Shown here one piece after another: positions 12,221 to 24,330 of a DNA stretch of 64,000 nt. A model generated the notes under the pieces. That model saw only the letters and a list, made by a program, of their open reading frames with translations. It did no database searches and was not told the DNA's origin. The number at the start of each line of letters is the position of its first letter. Position 1 is the stretch's first letter. The translations under genes were made by a program, and so were the position numbers. This DNA comes from Adiantum capillus-veneris (lineage: Eukaryota; Streptophyta; Polypodiopsida; Polypodiales; Pteridaceae): contig CM043962.1 of the NCBI GenBank assembly GCA_014529385.2, forward strand, positions 50,935,405 to 50,999,404. Reading direction: 5' to 3'.

Positions 12221-12493
12221 TTAAGGGTGAAGAGGGAAGCACTAATACACACCATCACACACATTATTATTAACTATGTAGTGATTGGAGCAGGGCCAAA
12301 ATAGAGAATAGTATCTTTATCTAATAAGCAAGGGTGTGTGTGGGTGTGGTAGAGATTTGGTACCATGAACCATTACATGTGGTCTTCTATAGAGACACAG
12401 TGAAACTTTTCTAGAGAATAGCAGCTCTAGATTAGCACACCAGAAAGGGAAGCTGTCAGCCACGGGTTGACCAAAAACTTACCAGCTAGATAA

Positions 12494-12632
<139 letters not shown>

Positions 12633-12934
12633 GAATATAATCCATCACTATACAAAACATCCATTTACAATATGTGGAATAATTGCAAAACATACAAGTC
12701 TGGTGTCCACAACTTGATGGGATCTACATCTTTACAAAATTACAGCAATCAATATATCAAAATCTAGGCACCATCTCACTTAGAAATCATAGAAATACTT
12801 CTAGGTTGATCTCCAACATATCAAAATACTCACTCACAGTTTTTATAGTCTTTCTCTTTCTTGATGCAAAACTTCACTACATATATAACACTATCTTTAG
12901 TGTATGGATATGCAATTTTTAAATTTCAAAGCTC

Positions 12935-14060
12935 AAGGAAACTTTGTGGGCATAGATAGTGCTCGGTTTGGTTTGTGATAATGGTTGATTGCTTCTCAAT
13001 GCCCAGACATATTTCCAAGCCCCAATCAATGACACCAACCCAAGGCACACCCTCCTTTGTGAAATATGTCATGGTGTTCCGTAGGTGCACATCACAATGT
13101 GTTGATTCTCTTTCTATGTGCATGCACCATGGTCTTAACTAGGGCATTCATAAAATAAGGTGCCCACTCAAGCATATACTTCCACATTTCCAACTCTTTC
13201 TCTATGGGAGGGAATCTAGGAGATCCCTTTTACATCACCAATATGTTGGGGAATCTATCCTTTGGTGATGGGATGCACTCAAGCATGTCATCCAAATATA
13301 TTCCATTGAAGCAAGGGAATATGAGGAACAATGGATCTTTGTGTGTTTATGCTATGAATGTTATGAGGCCCCTATGAAATGATTGCATACTTGTCTCAAA
13401 GAATGGCGTCTCTCTATTTCATCTCCTCAAAAGTCTTTCACTACATACTCCACTTCATTTGGCAACCAAGTGATGCCTTTGATAGTGCACTCTGACACAA
13501 ATTTGTAGCTTCGTTTGTTGAGCCTTTTACCATGCTTGAGGGCCACAAGACACCAATGGTGAACTAAGACATGAAGCATGTGCACAATAAATGCTCATTT
13601 TTTGCCCCAATTTGTGCATCTAACCTTGACACTACCACACCTTGAGAGGTAGATATAGAAAAAAAGATGGTCCTAACCTTGTGACTGTGAAAATCTTGCA
13701 CATGGATGTTGCCCTATCTTTTAGATTTTGAGCAATGCTATAGATTTTCTTGGTCCATATCTATTGGAGTTGAGAAATCTATTGGTCCCCCTACACCCAA
13801 GTGTTATATCTTTGAGAAATTGTGTTATACTGTCCACAACATATGCTTTCCTATAGCCCAATGAATACCTTTGTATCATAAGCTATGAAGTGTGGCCGAA
13901 CTGCTTCAACTACGTTGTGAAAGAAACACTCCCATCATGTCTCACTCTCCAATGTGGAGGTGATCTCATCCATGGCTAGGACATAGTCATACATAAACAT
14001 GAGAGTCCTCACCTTTGTTTTTAACTTCTTCATTTCCATAGGATCCATCTATACTACAAT
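12935..14060 (-). pseudogene. Decayed kinase/phosphotransferase-like gene
   Basis: Conceptual reading of the minus strand in two alternating frames gives a nearly continuous but broken protein. From its 5' side: MEMKKLKTKVRTLMFMYDYV near 14040-13980; a frame-shifted continuation GYRKAYVVDSITQFLKDITL near 13850-13795; VALKHGKRLNKRSYKFVSEC near 13540-13480, reminiscent of a kinase VAIK-type Lys strand; EKELEMWKYMLEWAPYFMNA near 13200; then, after one more shift, HCDVHLRN at 13076-13099 and GVPWVGVIDWG ending near 13020. HxDxxxxN followed by V-x-x-IDW(G) is the catalytic loop and metal-binding pattern of protein-kinase-fold phosphotransferases (protein kinases, APH-type). At least two frameshifts and several stops make it a pseudogene unless introns explain them. 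The exact family is not recognised. No retroelement domain is seen in it. Confidence 0.5.
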
Positions 14061-16020
14061 GATCATATTTTTCATGTTTTTTGAAGACATCATAACTCAA
14101 AATATGAAAACAATTTATGGGCATCACTTAATGAATCTAACCATAGTTCCAATCTAGAAAAAGAATTTATGCCAAGAGAAACCATTGAACTATCCTAAAA
14201 AATATGGCATCATTTAATGAAATTAACAACAACTCCATCCCAATAGTAGATCTGATGATGAGAGCACCATTGAACTAGCCTAAGAAAGAGGGCATCATTG
14301 TAATAGGACTCATTTTTAAACCTTTAGCAATAACTTTTGTTTGAAGAAAAAATTGGTCCTTTATAAAAAATTTCACAATTTAAGAGCTTGTTTTAATTGT
14401 TTTCCTTTAGTTTCAAATTTTGACCTTGGACAGAATTTGGGAGCCACTTTTGAGGGTCTTAAGATCGGATATTGGAAAAGTTTCATATGTAAGAAATGTA
14501 GTCCTAAACAAAAGAAAAAATATTGGTTCTTTGAGTATTTTTAGATTTCATTGTTTTAATGCTTGTTTCAATCCATAGATCAAGGAAAAACTGAGAAGAT
14601 ATTGTTTTTGTAGAAATTTCCAACTTATAGGTTAACTTTTGGAGAATTCGAGCAGGATGTCACTTTTTATGCATCACGTGACTTTCGAAGAGCATGCCAA
14701 GATGAAAAGTTACATATGAGACGATCTCAAATAGATTCAATGCCATTTGGGAACTACGGATCTTTGAAAATGGCCCAAAAAATATTACGCTTGGGATATT
14801 TTTAGTGTAGTCTTTATGGTTGGAGGCCTCTTTTTTATCATAATTTTTTCTTGTATTTCTAAACACAAGATTTTGGCTAGAAAATAGCTCTTTTTGGCTT
14901 GCTACTCGTCGAAAAAAAGGCCTCTATCATCAAGATGGCCACATTATTTTTATTTTAATCAAGATTGTCATTGTGATTCTAATTGGGAGTGTGCATGAGA
15001 CTGGGATTGTGATTGAGAGAAAGACATGATTTAGAGTGAAATACCTCAAGAGTAGTTGTGAGGTTATAATAGAAGCTATGCTCTTTCTATAATTGTCTTA
15101 CATCAGTAAATAGTTTCTTTTTTGTCTTCAACTTCATGTTTGTCTATCAATTTTGATCTCTGGTGTTGCATCACAACCAGTCAATAAAACTAATGACAAC
15201 TCCAACCCAATAGTAGAGCTGATGTCACTGAATTATCTTAAAAGCGTGTATACCTGTGTCACACACAAGTCATAGCAATCAACCTACTAGCTTCTACAAT
15301 GACACTCCTAGTCTAGCAATAAAATTGATGTCGATGCCAAGACTAGTAGAACTCCCCGATGACCGTTCTGGTCCAAAGTAGAATTGATGTCAATGTGAAA
15401 AGAGTGAACACTTTGTTAAACAAATTAGCTTCATCAATTTGCATGATGACATTGCCGGTCCAAAGTAAAATTGATGTAGACCAATGTTGATGTGATTCCA
15501 CATCGGCACACTTTAAAAATTAAGGAAAATATACCATTGTATTTTTTGGTACTTCCCAAAATACCCCTCAAATTTAAAATATTCCCAATATACCCCTCAT
15601 ATTTGATCAAAAATTCCCTTCAATTTCTCCAAAATTTCCAAAATATCCCTCATTAACTCTTTCAAACATAGCTAATGACAATTTTTTGCAACTTTTCACA
15701 AAAAGGTTGGTTCTCCCTTCATAGAAGATAATAGATATATAATACTAAATGCTTATATAGTACTTAAGGGACCCCCGAGAGAGAGTGTTGAGCCCGTCAG
15801 GCTATTGGTGTTGCCTAGAGGGACCTCATGGGAAAATCTGGCCAGACACTTTGGTAGCATTTATGTCACATTGATATTTTTGTGAATATGAAGAGATATA
15901 AATTGAGAATTTTGTTAACTAACAAAGAGATCACAAGAGAGAACACATGATTATGTGAATATGAAATCCTTAATTTTGAGTTATTTCATGTTTTCCAAGT
16001 TGGACCTATTTTGATGAAAG
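14061..16020. other. No gene recognised; AT-rich intergenic
   Basis: Nothing identifiable. Short phrases around ATTGATGTCAATG and CCAAAGTARAATTGATGT recur between 15180 and 15490. A low-complexity stretch (15530-15660) repeats AAATACCCCTCA-like units. A GGGACCCCCGAGAGAGAGTG phrase at 15769 may be retroelement debris. Confidence 0.5.
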
Positions 16021-16029
16021 TATTTATTC

Positions 16030-16975
16030 AAAATCACCTTCCTACTATTGTTTCTTTTCGTAAAATACCCATTAGGGCATGGATAGGTTAAATCCCTTTA
16101 ATATCTCATTTTTGAACCTATGGATGTATTGCTTATATTCATGTTTCTGAGGAGATGGGAACAAAGCTTGACACTCCTTATTGTCTTAAAGATATTTTTA
16201 TTGGATATTATGACACTTACAAAGGATATAAATCTCTAATTCTTCCTCCAAAAAAGTAAACATGAATCGTGATGCTACTTCCCATGAACACCTTATATGA
16301 GGTACATGGTCCATGAATGACGCTTATGATACTAAATCTTTGTTTCAAGCTTTTCCATTCATTAATGGCAATGAGCCTCTTTCTAAAGAGTAGCTTTCCA
16401 CTTCACAACCATCAATTTTGATGTCACCAATTCTTGTCATGTTTATGATAGGATCCATTTTTTATGATGAAGGTATTGTTGATAATTTTCTCTCTGCTTC
16501 TCAAGATCCTATCACCTATAGTGAAGCTATCTCTTCTCCACCAAAGAATCAATTGCAAGAGGCTATGCAAGCAGATTAAGATTCCCTTATCTCTAAAGGT
16601 ACATATATACTGACCAAATTACCTCCTAGCCATACATCCATTAATTATAAGTGGGTGTATAAGACAAAAGTCAAAGCGGACAAATCTTTCGATAGATTCA
16701 AGGCACATTCACTTGCCAAAGGTTATTGTCAATTTGCAAGCATTGATTATCAAGAGACCTTTTCACCATTGGTTGCATTATTAGTATGAAAGTCCTATTG
16801 GCATTTTCTATTCGTTTTGATTTAGAGAATCACCAAATGAAAGTGTAAATTGATTTTTTGTAATGTTTATTTGAATGAAAAGCTAAGTATGGAGCCGCCA
16901 AAAGGGTTTGTTATATCTAGTAACATTGACCTTGTTGCTTGACCGCATAAGGCATTATATGGTCTCAAATGTAAA
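16030..16975 (+). mobile_element. Ty1/copia fragment (integrase C-terminus to RT)
   Basis: Plus-strand frames show the end of a copia integrase region (YGCIAYIHVSEE, then KDIFIGYYDTYKGYK, the usual IFLGY...KGYR strand). They continue into the RT start: EAISSPPKNQLQEAMQAD, then INYKWVYKTKVKADKS, AHSLAKGYCQ, DYQETFSPL, EPPKGFV and KALYGLK. These are the copia RT landmarks in order. Many stops and shifts are present and the catalytic YVDD is not reached; the fragment ends abruptly near 16976, where the flanking sequence is gypsy-type LTR. No LTR of its own was found. Confidence 0.8.
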
Positions 16976-17127
16976 TCCCATGGGACTGCCTTAAGAATTC
17001 TCCACCCTATCATCCTACAACACAATCCCTTGGCCTTCCACATCTCGAATCCCCTATCCACATCAAGTAGCCACCCATTGGCCTGGGTCCATGAATCCCC
17101 TAGATTTTCCCTTGGCCTTACATTACT
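16976..17127 (-). mobile_element. Partial LTR of a minus-strand gypsy element
   Basis: On the minus strand the purine tract CAAGTGGGGAGTAA (about 17128-17141) is followed by TGTAAGGCCAAGGG, the expected polypurine tract plus LTR start. The sequence runs to about 16976, where it meets the copia fragment. Immediately upstream, the minus-strand frame 17128-17260 reads ENISFLKKKFATFVFKDKNT and stops at the purine tract, like the end of a gypsy pol gene. Confidence 0.45.
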
Positions 17128-17214
17128 CCCCACTTGGAGAAGTGTTTTTGTCCTTGAAAACAAAAGTAGCAAACTTCTTCTTCAGAAAACTAATGTTTTC
17201 CCAATGGGCACCTA

Positions 17215-17690
17215 GAATTTGGTGCAGATAAAGTGTGTCAACCATAGAAGAGGGCACAAGCAAGTATGGAAGGGCTAATAGGTGCAGGGCAAAGATCCTA
17301 GGCAGGAAGGTGGTAGCACTTGTGTATGTTTGATGCGGTTTTCTAGGCCAAAAGGGCTCCAAAATGGGCTAGATGGGATGGTAGGTAAAGAGGATTGAAG
17401 GACTCGTTTTTTGCTTGGGTTTGTAGAGATTGAAGTGTTGAGTGAGTTAGTCCACACAACTCATCAAAAGTAGCTACAAGATGCAAGATATTGAAGTCCA
17501 AATCAAAAGTGCATTGCAGATCCCAGAGAAACATGGCAGGTGATGAAAGGTGGTAAGAGCCAGTTTCAATGAATAAATGTGTAGAGTTTGAGATATGGAG
17601 TGTGTTGGTCTTTACAAATTGTCAATTGGATCCCAATAACCAAGATACACAAGTTTGAATTTTTGTTGGGGGCCAGGTTGACCCATATCT
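17215..17690. repeat. Dispersed repeat R, copy 1
   Basis: This stretch aligns in pieces with 32150-32340 and 35600-35815. Shared phrases are GTGTGTCRAYCATAGAAGA, GGGCTARATGGGATGGYAGG, GTAGAGMTTGAAG, and CCAAGATACAMRGSTTTGAA. It is probably LTR or 3' non-coding sequence of one retroelement family. This copy is the most diverged. Confidence 0.6.
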
Positions 17691-17699
17691 AGCATAGCA

Positions 17700-19300
17700 T
17701 ATAGACTCTATTTAGAACTCACTTGAGTATACTAAATGAGTTATTGCAATGAGAAGGTGTCGCAAAGAATACGTCTTCTCACTTTCCATGGAAGTAACAT
17801 GTTGACGTAACTCACCGACAAAGCTTAAGTCCTTGACTTGTTATCTTATCGCATCAGTAAACAACCAACCCCACCATAACTGGTGCTCAAGGTTGAGAAC
17901 TTGAATTAAACATGAAAAGACTAAACCTAGTCACAAACATGCTTTACCTTATGTTAAGCAAACTCCAACTAGAGCGATACATGATTTCTAATTGGATTGC
18001 TTGGTGCTAATGTGCGCACTTTTCAAATTCTTTAGCACCACACTTACACTTATAATCTATCTATCCTCTTTCGATAAACGATAGTATTGAGGTGTTTTTT
18101 CCCACCATTTAGAGACAGACTTCCAAAATGATTGGTAAACAAGGATCAGAGTACCTTAAAAGATTGCTAAGGAATCAACAATTTTATAAATAACTGTCTT
18201 AGTTAAATTGAAATATCCACAAGTATCCAAACCAAGCCATTACCTCTATTGGTGATTGTTAGTTCTATGTCATGAATGTGTATGCCACTTCAAATCAACC
18301 TTTGCTAAAAACTAGTAGGGCCCATAACACCTAGTGTGCATGCATTTAGCAAAAAAGGATCCAAACCTACATATACATGACCATACCTTCCAATACTTAC
18401 GGCGATGATGATACTCATAGCACACATGAAAGAGGAGTACGTTAGTAAACATATATATGAAAAGAAACTAAATAGTTTCTACTGCAATCATTTGCAAGCC
18501 TTCCTAAAACGTTTAAACCATAATGGATTGTGAAACATAAGTCATTTCTAGGTACAAACAGTGAAACATTTTCATTAACAAGACATAGCCTTACTATATG
18601 CATAAACAACTATATGTTAATGTTGTCTAGCAACAGTTGTAACCTTAACAAGTCATTTTACAGATTTGACCAGCACCTAAGGACTTTGTTGTGACACATA
18701 ATTGATATAATGGGCGCTAGTGTCAATCCCAGAGACTCATATTCTCCACATGTGGAATATGTCTCAAAAAAGGATGTTTGAAAAAAGAACATCCTTCAAG
18801 TACGAGATGTACTTGTGTGTGGAAATAACTATAAACACTCAGCAACGTGGTGAGAGGGACCCTCATTAACCTGGCTCCACACTAGCTAAACGGAACTTTT
18901 TGAGTTCCTAGACGATGTTGTATCCCATGTGACAATATGTGCCAAAGAAAACCCTACATATAGGTCCATAACTGCAAAGTGCAAAAATGTGTTTGGGACA
19001 CTGGGCCCAAAAATTCTTTCCTCTTACATGACATTTTCATGTTGTTGAAGAGAAAAATGGATGAAATCATTTAAGCTTATTCATTTGACTTGAAAAAGTC
19101 AAGCAAAGCATATTCAAAAAGGGAATAAAACCAAATCAAATGCATACCTGGAGATTTAACATAATGTTCACTTACCCATAGTCACATGCAGTTTGCAAAC
19201 CTGAAAGATACAACTGCAAAGATTCCTAACCATAAAAATAGCTTTAAAGAGGTAATATATTGGTGACATGTTGAGCAGTAAATGAAAAATTAGTGAAACA
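17700..19300. other. No gene recognised
   Basis: No protein family, LTR or tandem repeat was recognised on either strand. Base composition is ordinary for the window. Confidence 0.5.
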
Positions 19301-19321
19301 CAAGAAATAGAAACCAGTAAC

Positions 19322-19444
19322 CCTGGGTGTTTCCTTTGCAATCCAAACCCCTTGGTTAGCTGCTGCAATTGCATGAGAACTGCTCAACCTAGCAACCAAC
19401 AGTGACCAACACAGTCTACCGTGTCTAACAATGATTGAAGTCAA
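19322..19444 (-). CDS. Exon-like open stretch, unknown gene
   Basis: The minus-strand frame reads RHGRLCWSLLVARLSS and then SHAIAAANQGVWIAKETPR before a possible donor (CCCAGG|GTTACT, exon end at 19322). The residue mix is that of real protein rather than translated AT-rich DNA, but there is no recognised domain, and the splice site is only fair. It may belong with the segment at 20889-21063. Confidence 0.25.
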
Positions 19445-19693
19445 CTTTGAGCTTATCCACTACCTCTTGGCAGCTTGTGGACTTCTTTCCTTGAAAGTGC
19501 AAGTGTGAAGGTTCCAAGAATTGACCATCAACACTTAGTAAGTGATCTAGTAATTGTGAGTTGGGTCTTACCCCAAAGCTATGCTTGTATAGACACTCTT
19601 ACTACTATAGACAAAATAGGAGATCTACTGAAGTTGGAATTGTATTCACAACTAGATCTTTGGTGGACTTTGTAATCCATAATCTTGGGTTTT

Positions 19694-19849
19694 TTATGGA
19701 TAGCCATGCTATCTAAAATATTTGCTTCATCTATACACCTTGGTTGAGATAAGCCATTATGAGTTTAATATTTATGGATAGCCATGCTATCTGAAATATT
19801 TGCTTCATCTATACACCTTGATTGAGATAAGCCATTATGAGTTTAATAT
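19694..19849. repeat. 78-bp tandem duplication, nearly identical
   Basis: The unit starting TTATGGATAGCCATGCTATC occupies 19694-19771 and again 19772-19849. Only two substitutions separate the copies (A/G after CTATCT; G/A before TTGAGATAAG), so the duplication is recent. Confidence 0.93.
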
Positions 19850-20888
19850 TTTCAAAAACTTAATGTGATCTTCACACTAAAAGTATGTAGTGCTAAAGTA
19901 AAACTCAAAAAATCTCTAATGGCAAGACTCACGGTTGTCCATTAGATTGGATGGGTACTCAGCTGGATAGAATCGTTTGATCTTGATAGCAATCATTGAT
20001 CGATTACAAACAGATGGCTCTTTGCCATTTCATAAAAGGGTGGCTCCTAGCCTACTCGTAGCCCTTCGGAATAGATGGTTCTTAGCCTTTCCTTTTACCA
20101 TAGCAACATAGAAGGGTTTTAGTAAAATCATGTCTAATTTCACTATCCATGGTAGAGAATTAAGAAATAGAGAGAAAGAATGATGGGCTGAGGAAAATAC
20201 CCTATTCTACTATGTTATATGCCCCTTGCATATGCTTTTGTGCAAACAATGTCTGTGTTGTAGCTTATTCTATAAGTTTACAACAATGTGCTTGCACGAT
20301 GACTCTCTTGAGTTTAGAGATGCATCAAAAAAACATAAGTCACAAGCTTGACCCACTACCCTTGGTAGTGATCTTGGCTATATCACATTGACTTACTTCC
20401 AGCGGTTCACCCTTGAATGGTGTGTTTGATTGAAGGTTTTCAACATTCAATATTTGATTATATCCTTGATAGAGTGGTTGATGTTATAGAAGAAGCATAA
20501 AATATGATGAGATGGAATTGATTCCATCGTACTAATATGCCATGCATACAAAGCAAAGAAATATAGCAAGAATTCCTTGGTTGAATGATGGTCTCAATAG
20601 AGTGAGCCAAAATAGTAAGTACCATGCACAGTCTAGAGTGGCTTGGATATATCACAATTCGACGTTGTCAAACATAAACTGTGAGCTTATATCCCTATAT
20701 TACCAAGACTTCCCTGAACCTATGTGTTAATGCCCTTTATCCCAAGGCAATGGGCAATACCTAGGCATGGAATAGAAGCCTTTCTTCTCATGAATACTAT
20801 CAAAGAATTTTTCTCTAAATGACAGGAAACCCTTACCAAATCAAAGGTTTAAACATGGAAAAACAATAAAAACTTTATAGTAGCTGAC

Positions 20889-21063
20889 CTTGTCACTGTA
20901 GCCAATTGTCTCATGAAATTCTAAGGAAAAATCTCTTTTCGAGAGTAAAGTACAGCCTAATTTTGTTGTTTGTGCTAGACTCTGGCTCTTAGCCATATCT
21001 TCTTCTAGAGTGAGAGATGTCATAAATACCATGTATGCTCTCGTTGTTTGTGTGAGATTAACA
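20889..21063 (-). CDS. Candidate exon, unknown gene
   Basis: A 175-base minus-strand segment sits between a plausible acceptor (TATTTTATTAAG|T) and a plausible donor (GACAAG|GTCAGC). Its frame reads VNLTQTTRAYMVFMTSLTLE, then EDMAKSQSLAQTTKLGCTLL, then SKRDFSLEFHETIGYSDK. The even mix of charged and polar residues and lack of stops favour coding sequence. I do not recognise a family. Other exons of the same gene could lie between 19.3 and 22 kb on the minus strand. Confidence 0.35.
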
Positions 21064-21089
21064 CTTAATAAAATAATCGGCAGACACAT

Positions 21090-22468
21090 TTCAAAGTTCC
21101 CAAGTTTGACTTTGGAAGCCGCTATGCAATATGCCTGAAGTAGAATCTCTACTTTGTTGCTTCGCGTAAGAAAAAATTGACCTTGTCGAGTAGTACCTTA
21201 GAGTACTCAACCATTCTTGGTAAATGTAACCTTTGTGTTTCGGGTTAAATCATTGTCCTAGACAAGCTATGTTTGTATCGGATTTTACTAGCAACATATG
21301 TTGCACAAGCCTTGCTTGTTTTGCTTATGGTGATATTCACCAGCCATGCTTGTGCGTTACTGGCTTGAATTGCAAAAACATTAAAAATTTGCATGGTATC
21401 AGACATGGCCCGTCCATGCCATAGCCAATCTAGATGTTTTAGAAACTACAAACAAAAAAACCAAAATTTACTGCATACCTCATCAATGATATGTAGAGAC
21501 TGTCTTGTTGACCCATGGCCGATGTGTTTGAGCTTCCTTAATCTTTAAACGGATCATCAAGATCATCTTTGCCTAGGAGACTTGCCCCATCAAACATTTA
21601 AATTTTGTCAGTGACTTGAATGGTAACACATAGTCGGACATGCCAAGCATCTATGCACTCTTGCTCAAGTCAAACAATAAGCATTGCCTTGCCAACAGTT
21701 TCCAAGTATCCATGATCTTCCTAGAGGAAGATCTATTTCGACCAAGATAAAAGCATACATAAATCTAAAAAACTCATGAAAAAAATGAATCTCAAACCTT
21801 AAGATCATGTGTTGTCAATGTTCTCTCCTTGATGTCAAGTATGGGAGAAGTCATGCTTCTGGTGCATAACCTATGGATCTACCACCATATTGGCTCATAG
21901 CCTTGCCCAAAAAAAATCCGATGCCAATGTCAATCTTCTCTCGATAGCAATTAAAAACTCAAAAAAAAACCCTTCTAAGGACCATGTCCTCATGAAGATT
22001 TCTTTGAAGCGGTCATAGAAACGTCCCTTGCCATATTTGTGAGGCCATATTCTTGGATTACTCCCTTACTATCAATGCGTATTCCTCTTTGGAAATTGTA
22101 GAGAAATCCCATGTTGCAGGCAAGTGGGAAAGGCCCCCTTGAAAGGGGATGGCCAACCACTCAAGCCCCAAAGGATAGCAATTGGTGAATTTTTTTTCAA
22201 AATGTGAAATCGCCCCACTCCCAAAGTTTTAGAGCGATTGCGTCTTGAGTGCACAGAAGAGATGAACACAGAGAGAGACCATTGATTTGCTCTACCTCGA
22301 TCACTGGAGAAACAAAAAATGCTCCATGTGCCATGGCGATCTCATCAAGGCCAACCTTGCCCCAATTCTATGCACGTAAAAAATGACACCCCTTGTGTGT
22401 AGGAGGTCTCTCCCATATCTTCAAGGAGCCATGTCAATATCTCCTTCTTCACGGCCCAAGCATGTCCA

Positions 22469-22471
<3 letters not shown>
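21090..22471. other. No gene recognised; possible copia leader debris
   Basis: No domain was recognised. GCTCTAATACCAAGG at about 22571 is one base from the complement of the copia initiator-Met primer site (GCTCTGATACCA), so a minus-strand copia leader remnant may lie around 22.1-22.6 kb, but no copia coding sequence supports it. Confidence 0.35.

Positions 22472-22511
<40 letters not shown>
22472..22511. repeat. (GA)20 microsatellite
   Basis: Forty bases of GA dinucleotide. Confidence 0.97.
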
Positions 22512-22512
<1 letters not shown>

Positions 22513-22740
22513 ATGCAAAGTCATGCAAGTCACATCTTTTCCCCTCCTCCATAGCTCCCCACTCCCCTAAGCTCTAATACCAAGGTAAGACTCTAGGGAG
22601 TGGAGCATGGCACTTTCCACCCAACCATGCCCTCTATATGACCTACCTTGCTAATAATAGGGACCTCCTATACCATATGTCCATCCTAGCCCTTAGCCTA
22701 CCCACTCTTACCCTAGGCCTGGTAGTGTGTTGGCAGGTGT

Positions 22741-22753
22741 CCCCCCCCCCCCC
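22741..22753. repeat. Poly-C run
   Basis: Thirteen consecutive C followed by TCTCA. Confidence 0.95.
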
Positions 22754-23129
22754 TCTCAATCGGGTGTTGCACAAAGAGGGATAGAGAGAGGTTGTGTGTG
22801 TGTGGAAGCAGTGAATTGAGTAGTGCAAAGTGATTGGGCTTGTCTAAGGTATTCCAATGAGTGTGAATCAGGTTGCGTGGAAACATTGGTTTGCACGTGG
22901 ACTTGATGTGTTATGGTTGTGTTTTCCTAGTGGATTGGGGTGATTTGGATATCCTAGGCTATAGAGAGGAAATTGGTTTGTGTGTTGGGTGTGTTCCCTT
23001 TTCCCCTTTCCATCTTTTGGCACCCCCACTAAGGAGCGGGGATGCTCCGGTTTGAAGTTGGAAGTGGTGTTTAAAGCTGACATACGGTTGGCGGTTAGTC
23101 ACGCAAAATGTTTGCTGATTGGAGTTAAA

Positions 23130-23690
23130 GCTAGCATAGATAGTGGAGACAACCATTGGGCTCGTTTTCATAGGGATTGAGGATACGGAGAATTGGACAG
23201 CACACTTTGAGTTATGGATGCTATCGATGCATAGAGGCAAAAAATCATGGTACCACTATCTACTTATGCACGCACATGCAAAGATATGGTTTGATGGTCT
23301 AAGTGATAGTGATCCAAGATCCTGGTAGGGATTGCGAGCCCACATTTTAAAGTTGTTGCAACGGATGGTTTCTCTTGAGGAAGCAAGTGCAAAATTAAAG
23401 GCACTGCGACAAGATGTGAGTAAAGATTTTTCTATTTTTGTTGAGAAATTGGAGGTTTGTTGGTAAAAATTGGAAATGGCTACAGGACTCCGCGGCCATC
23501 ATTACTTCAAGGTGTCAAAGTTTCTAGATTGCTTGCATCCAAAGATCAAAGAAAAGGTGGAATTTGGTGCGGATATACATGATGATATAGTGTACTTGGC
23601 CAAAGTAAAGAGCAAGAAAGTGAAGCAAAAGTTGGAGTTGGGCATGTTAAATCCTATGGATTATATTCTTGTGACGGTAGCAGAGTATCC
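23130..23690 (+). pseudogene. Gag remnant of gag-only element
   Basis: The frame starting near 23143 reads IEDTENWTAHFELWMLSMH, then AKIWFDGLSDSDPRSW before a stop at 23326. It resumes as LEEASAKLKALRQDVSKDFS, a stop, then YFKVSKFLDCLHPKIKEKVE and VKSKKVKQKLELGML. It aligns residue by residue with gag of the element at 25319-25885 (ENEWMSDFEMYMLS, AKVWYEALEGEPRHAW, FKLDKFMACLHPKVREKINF). Several in-frame stops break it. Confidence 0.7.
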
Positions 23691-23733
23691 TGTGGTTCAA
23701 CCGAGAGTGGTACCAGTTTTTTGAAGTGAAGAG

Positions 23734-24330
23734 CCTATTGAGGTAAGGCATGTGGTTGATAATACACCTTGGACATTTCTAGTTTATGATGTGCCTATGC
23801 CAATGGTGGATGAGCTTGTCAATGAGGATAAGCCTCTTGTGAAACAGAACTTGTGTTCAAAAGAGGTAGCAGATGTGGAACTCCAGGAGTGGCTTGAAGA
23901 TGTGAAGCCTATTTTTTTGAATCCAAGGCATGACTTAGAAAAGTGTATTCAGGTGGCAGATATCAAGAGCCTAGGGGTAGATGAAAAAAGTGTGCAAAGC
24001 CAAAAGGATGGTCAAGATTTTGTGGAGCAAGAAGAGGATGAGAATGCAAATACACAGTCAGAATGTAGTGCTAATGATGAGGGAAATACAAGCTCAAGTA
24101 TTTGGGAGACAGGTGAGGACTTGATTGGGAGGGTGGGTCAAGTATGTGTTCATATGCTTGGATGCATGTGGATGCTTGGAGTGATGAAGGTATGCTAGGG
24201 GAAATTTACAAGTATGATGAGCTATATGTTGGGGTGCATCATTATGGGAAGCTATTACAGGTGGATGGACGAAATCAGTACCAAGTATTCCATCCAAGTG
24301 GAAGTTATGCTATGATGTGATATAAGGGAT
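23734..24330 (+). pseudogene. Second ORF of gag-only element, conserved unknown domain
   Basis: An acidic frame (23752-24198) includes SKEVADVELQEWLEDVKP and a Gln/Glu/Asp-rich stretch. After a one-base shift near 24140 the other frame continues YAWMHVDAWSDEG, then IYKYDELYVGVHHYGKLLQV and DGRNQYQVFHPSG, and stops at about 24318. The last part matches 35268-35432 in the second gag-only copy (WMQVDIWSDEG, YEHAGLCVGVQHYGK, DGRNQCQVF). This matching between two diverged copies implies past selection on a protein domain that I cannot name. Confidence 0.55.
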
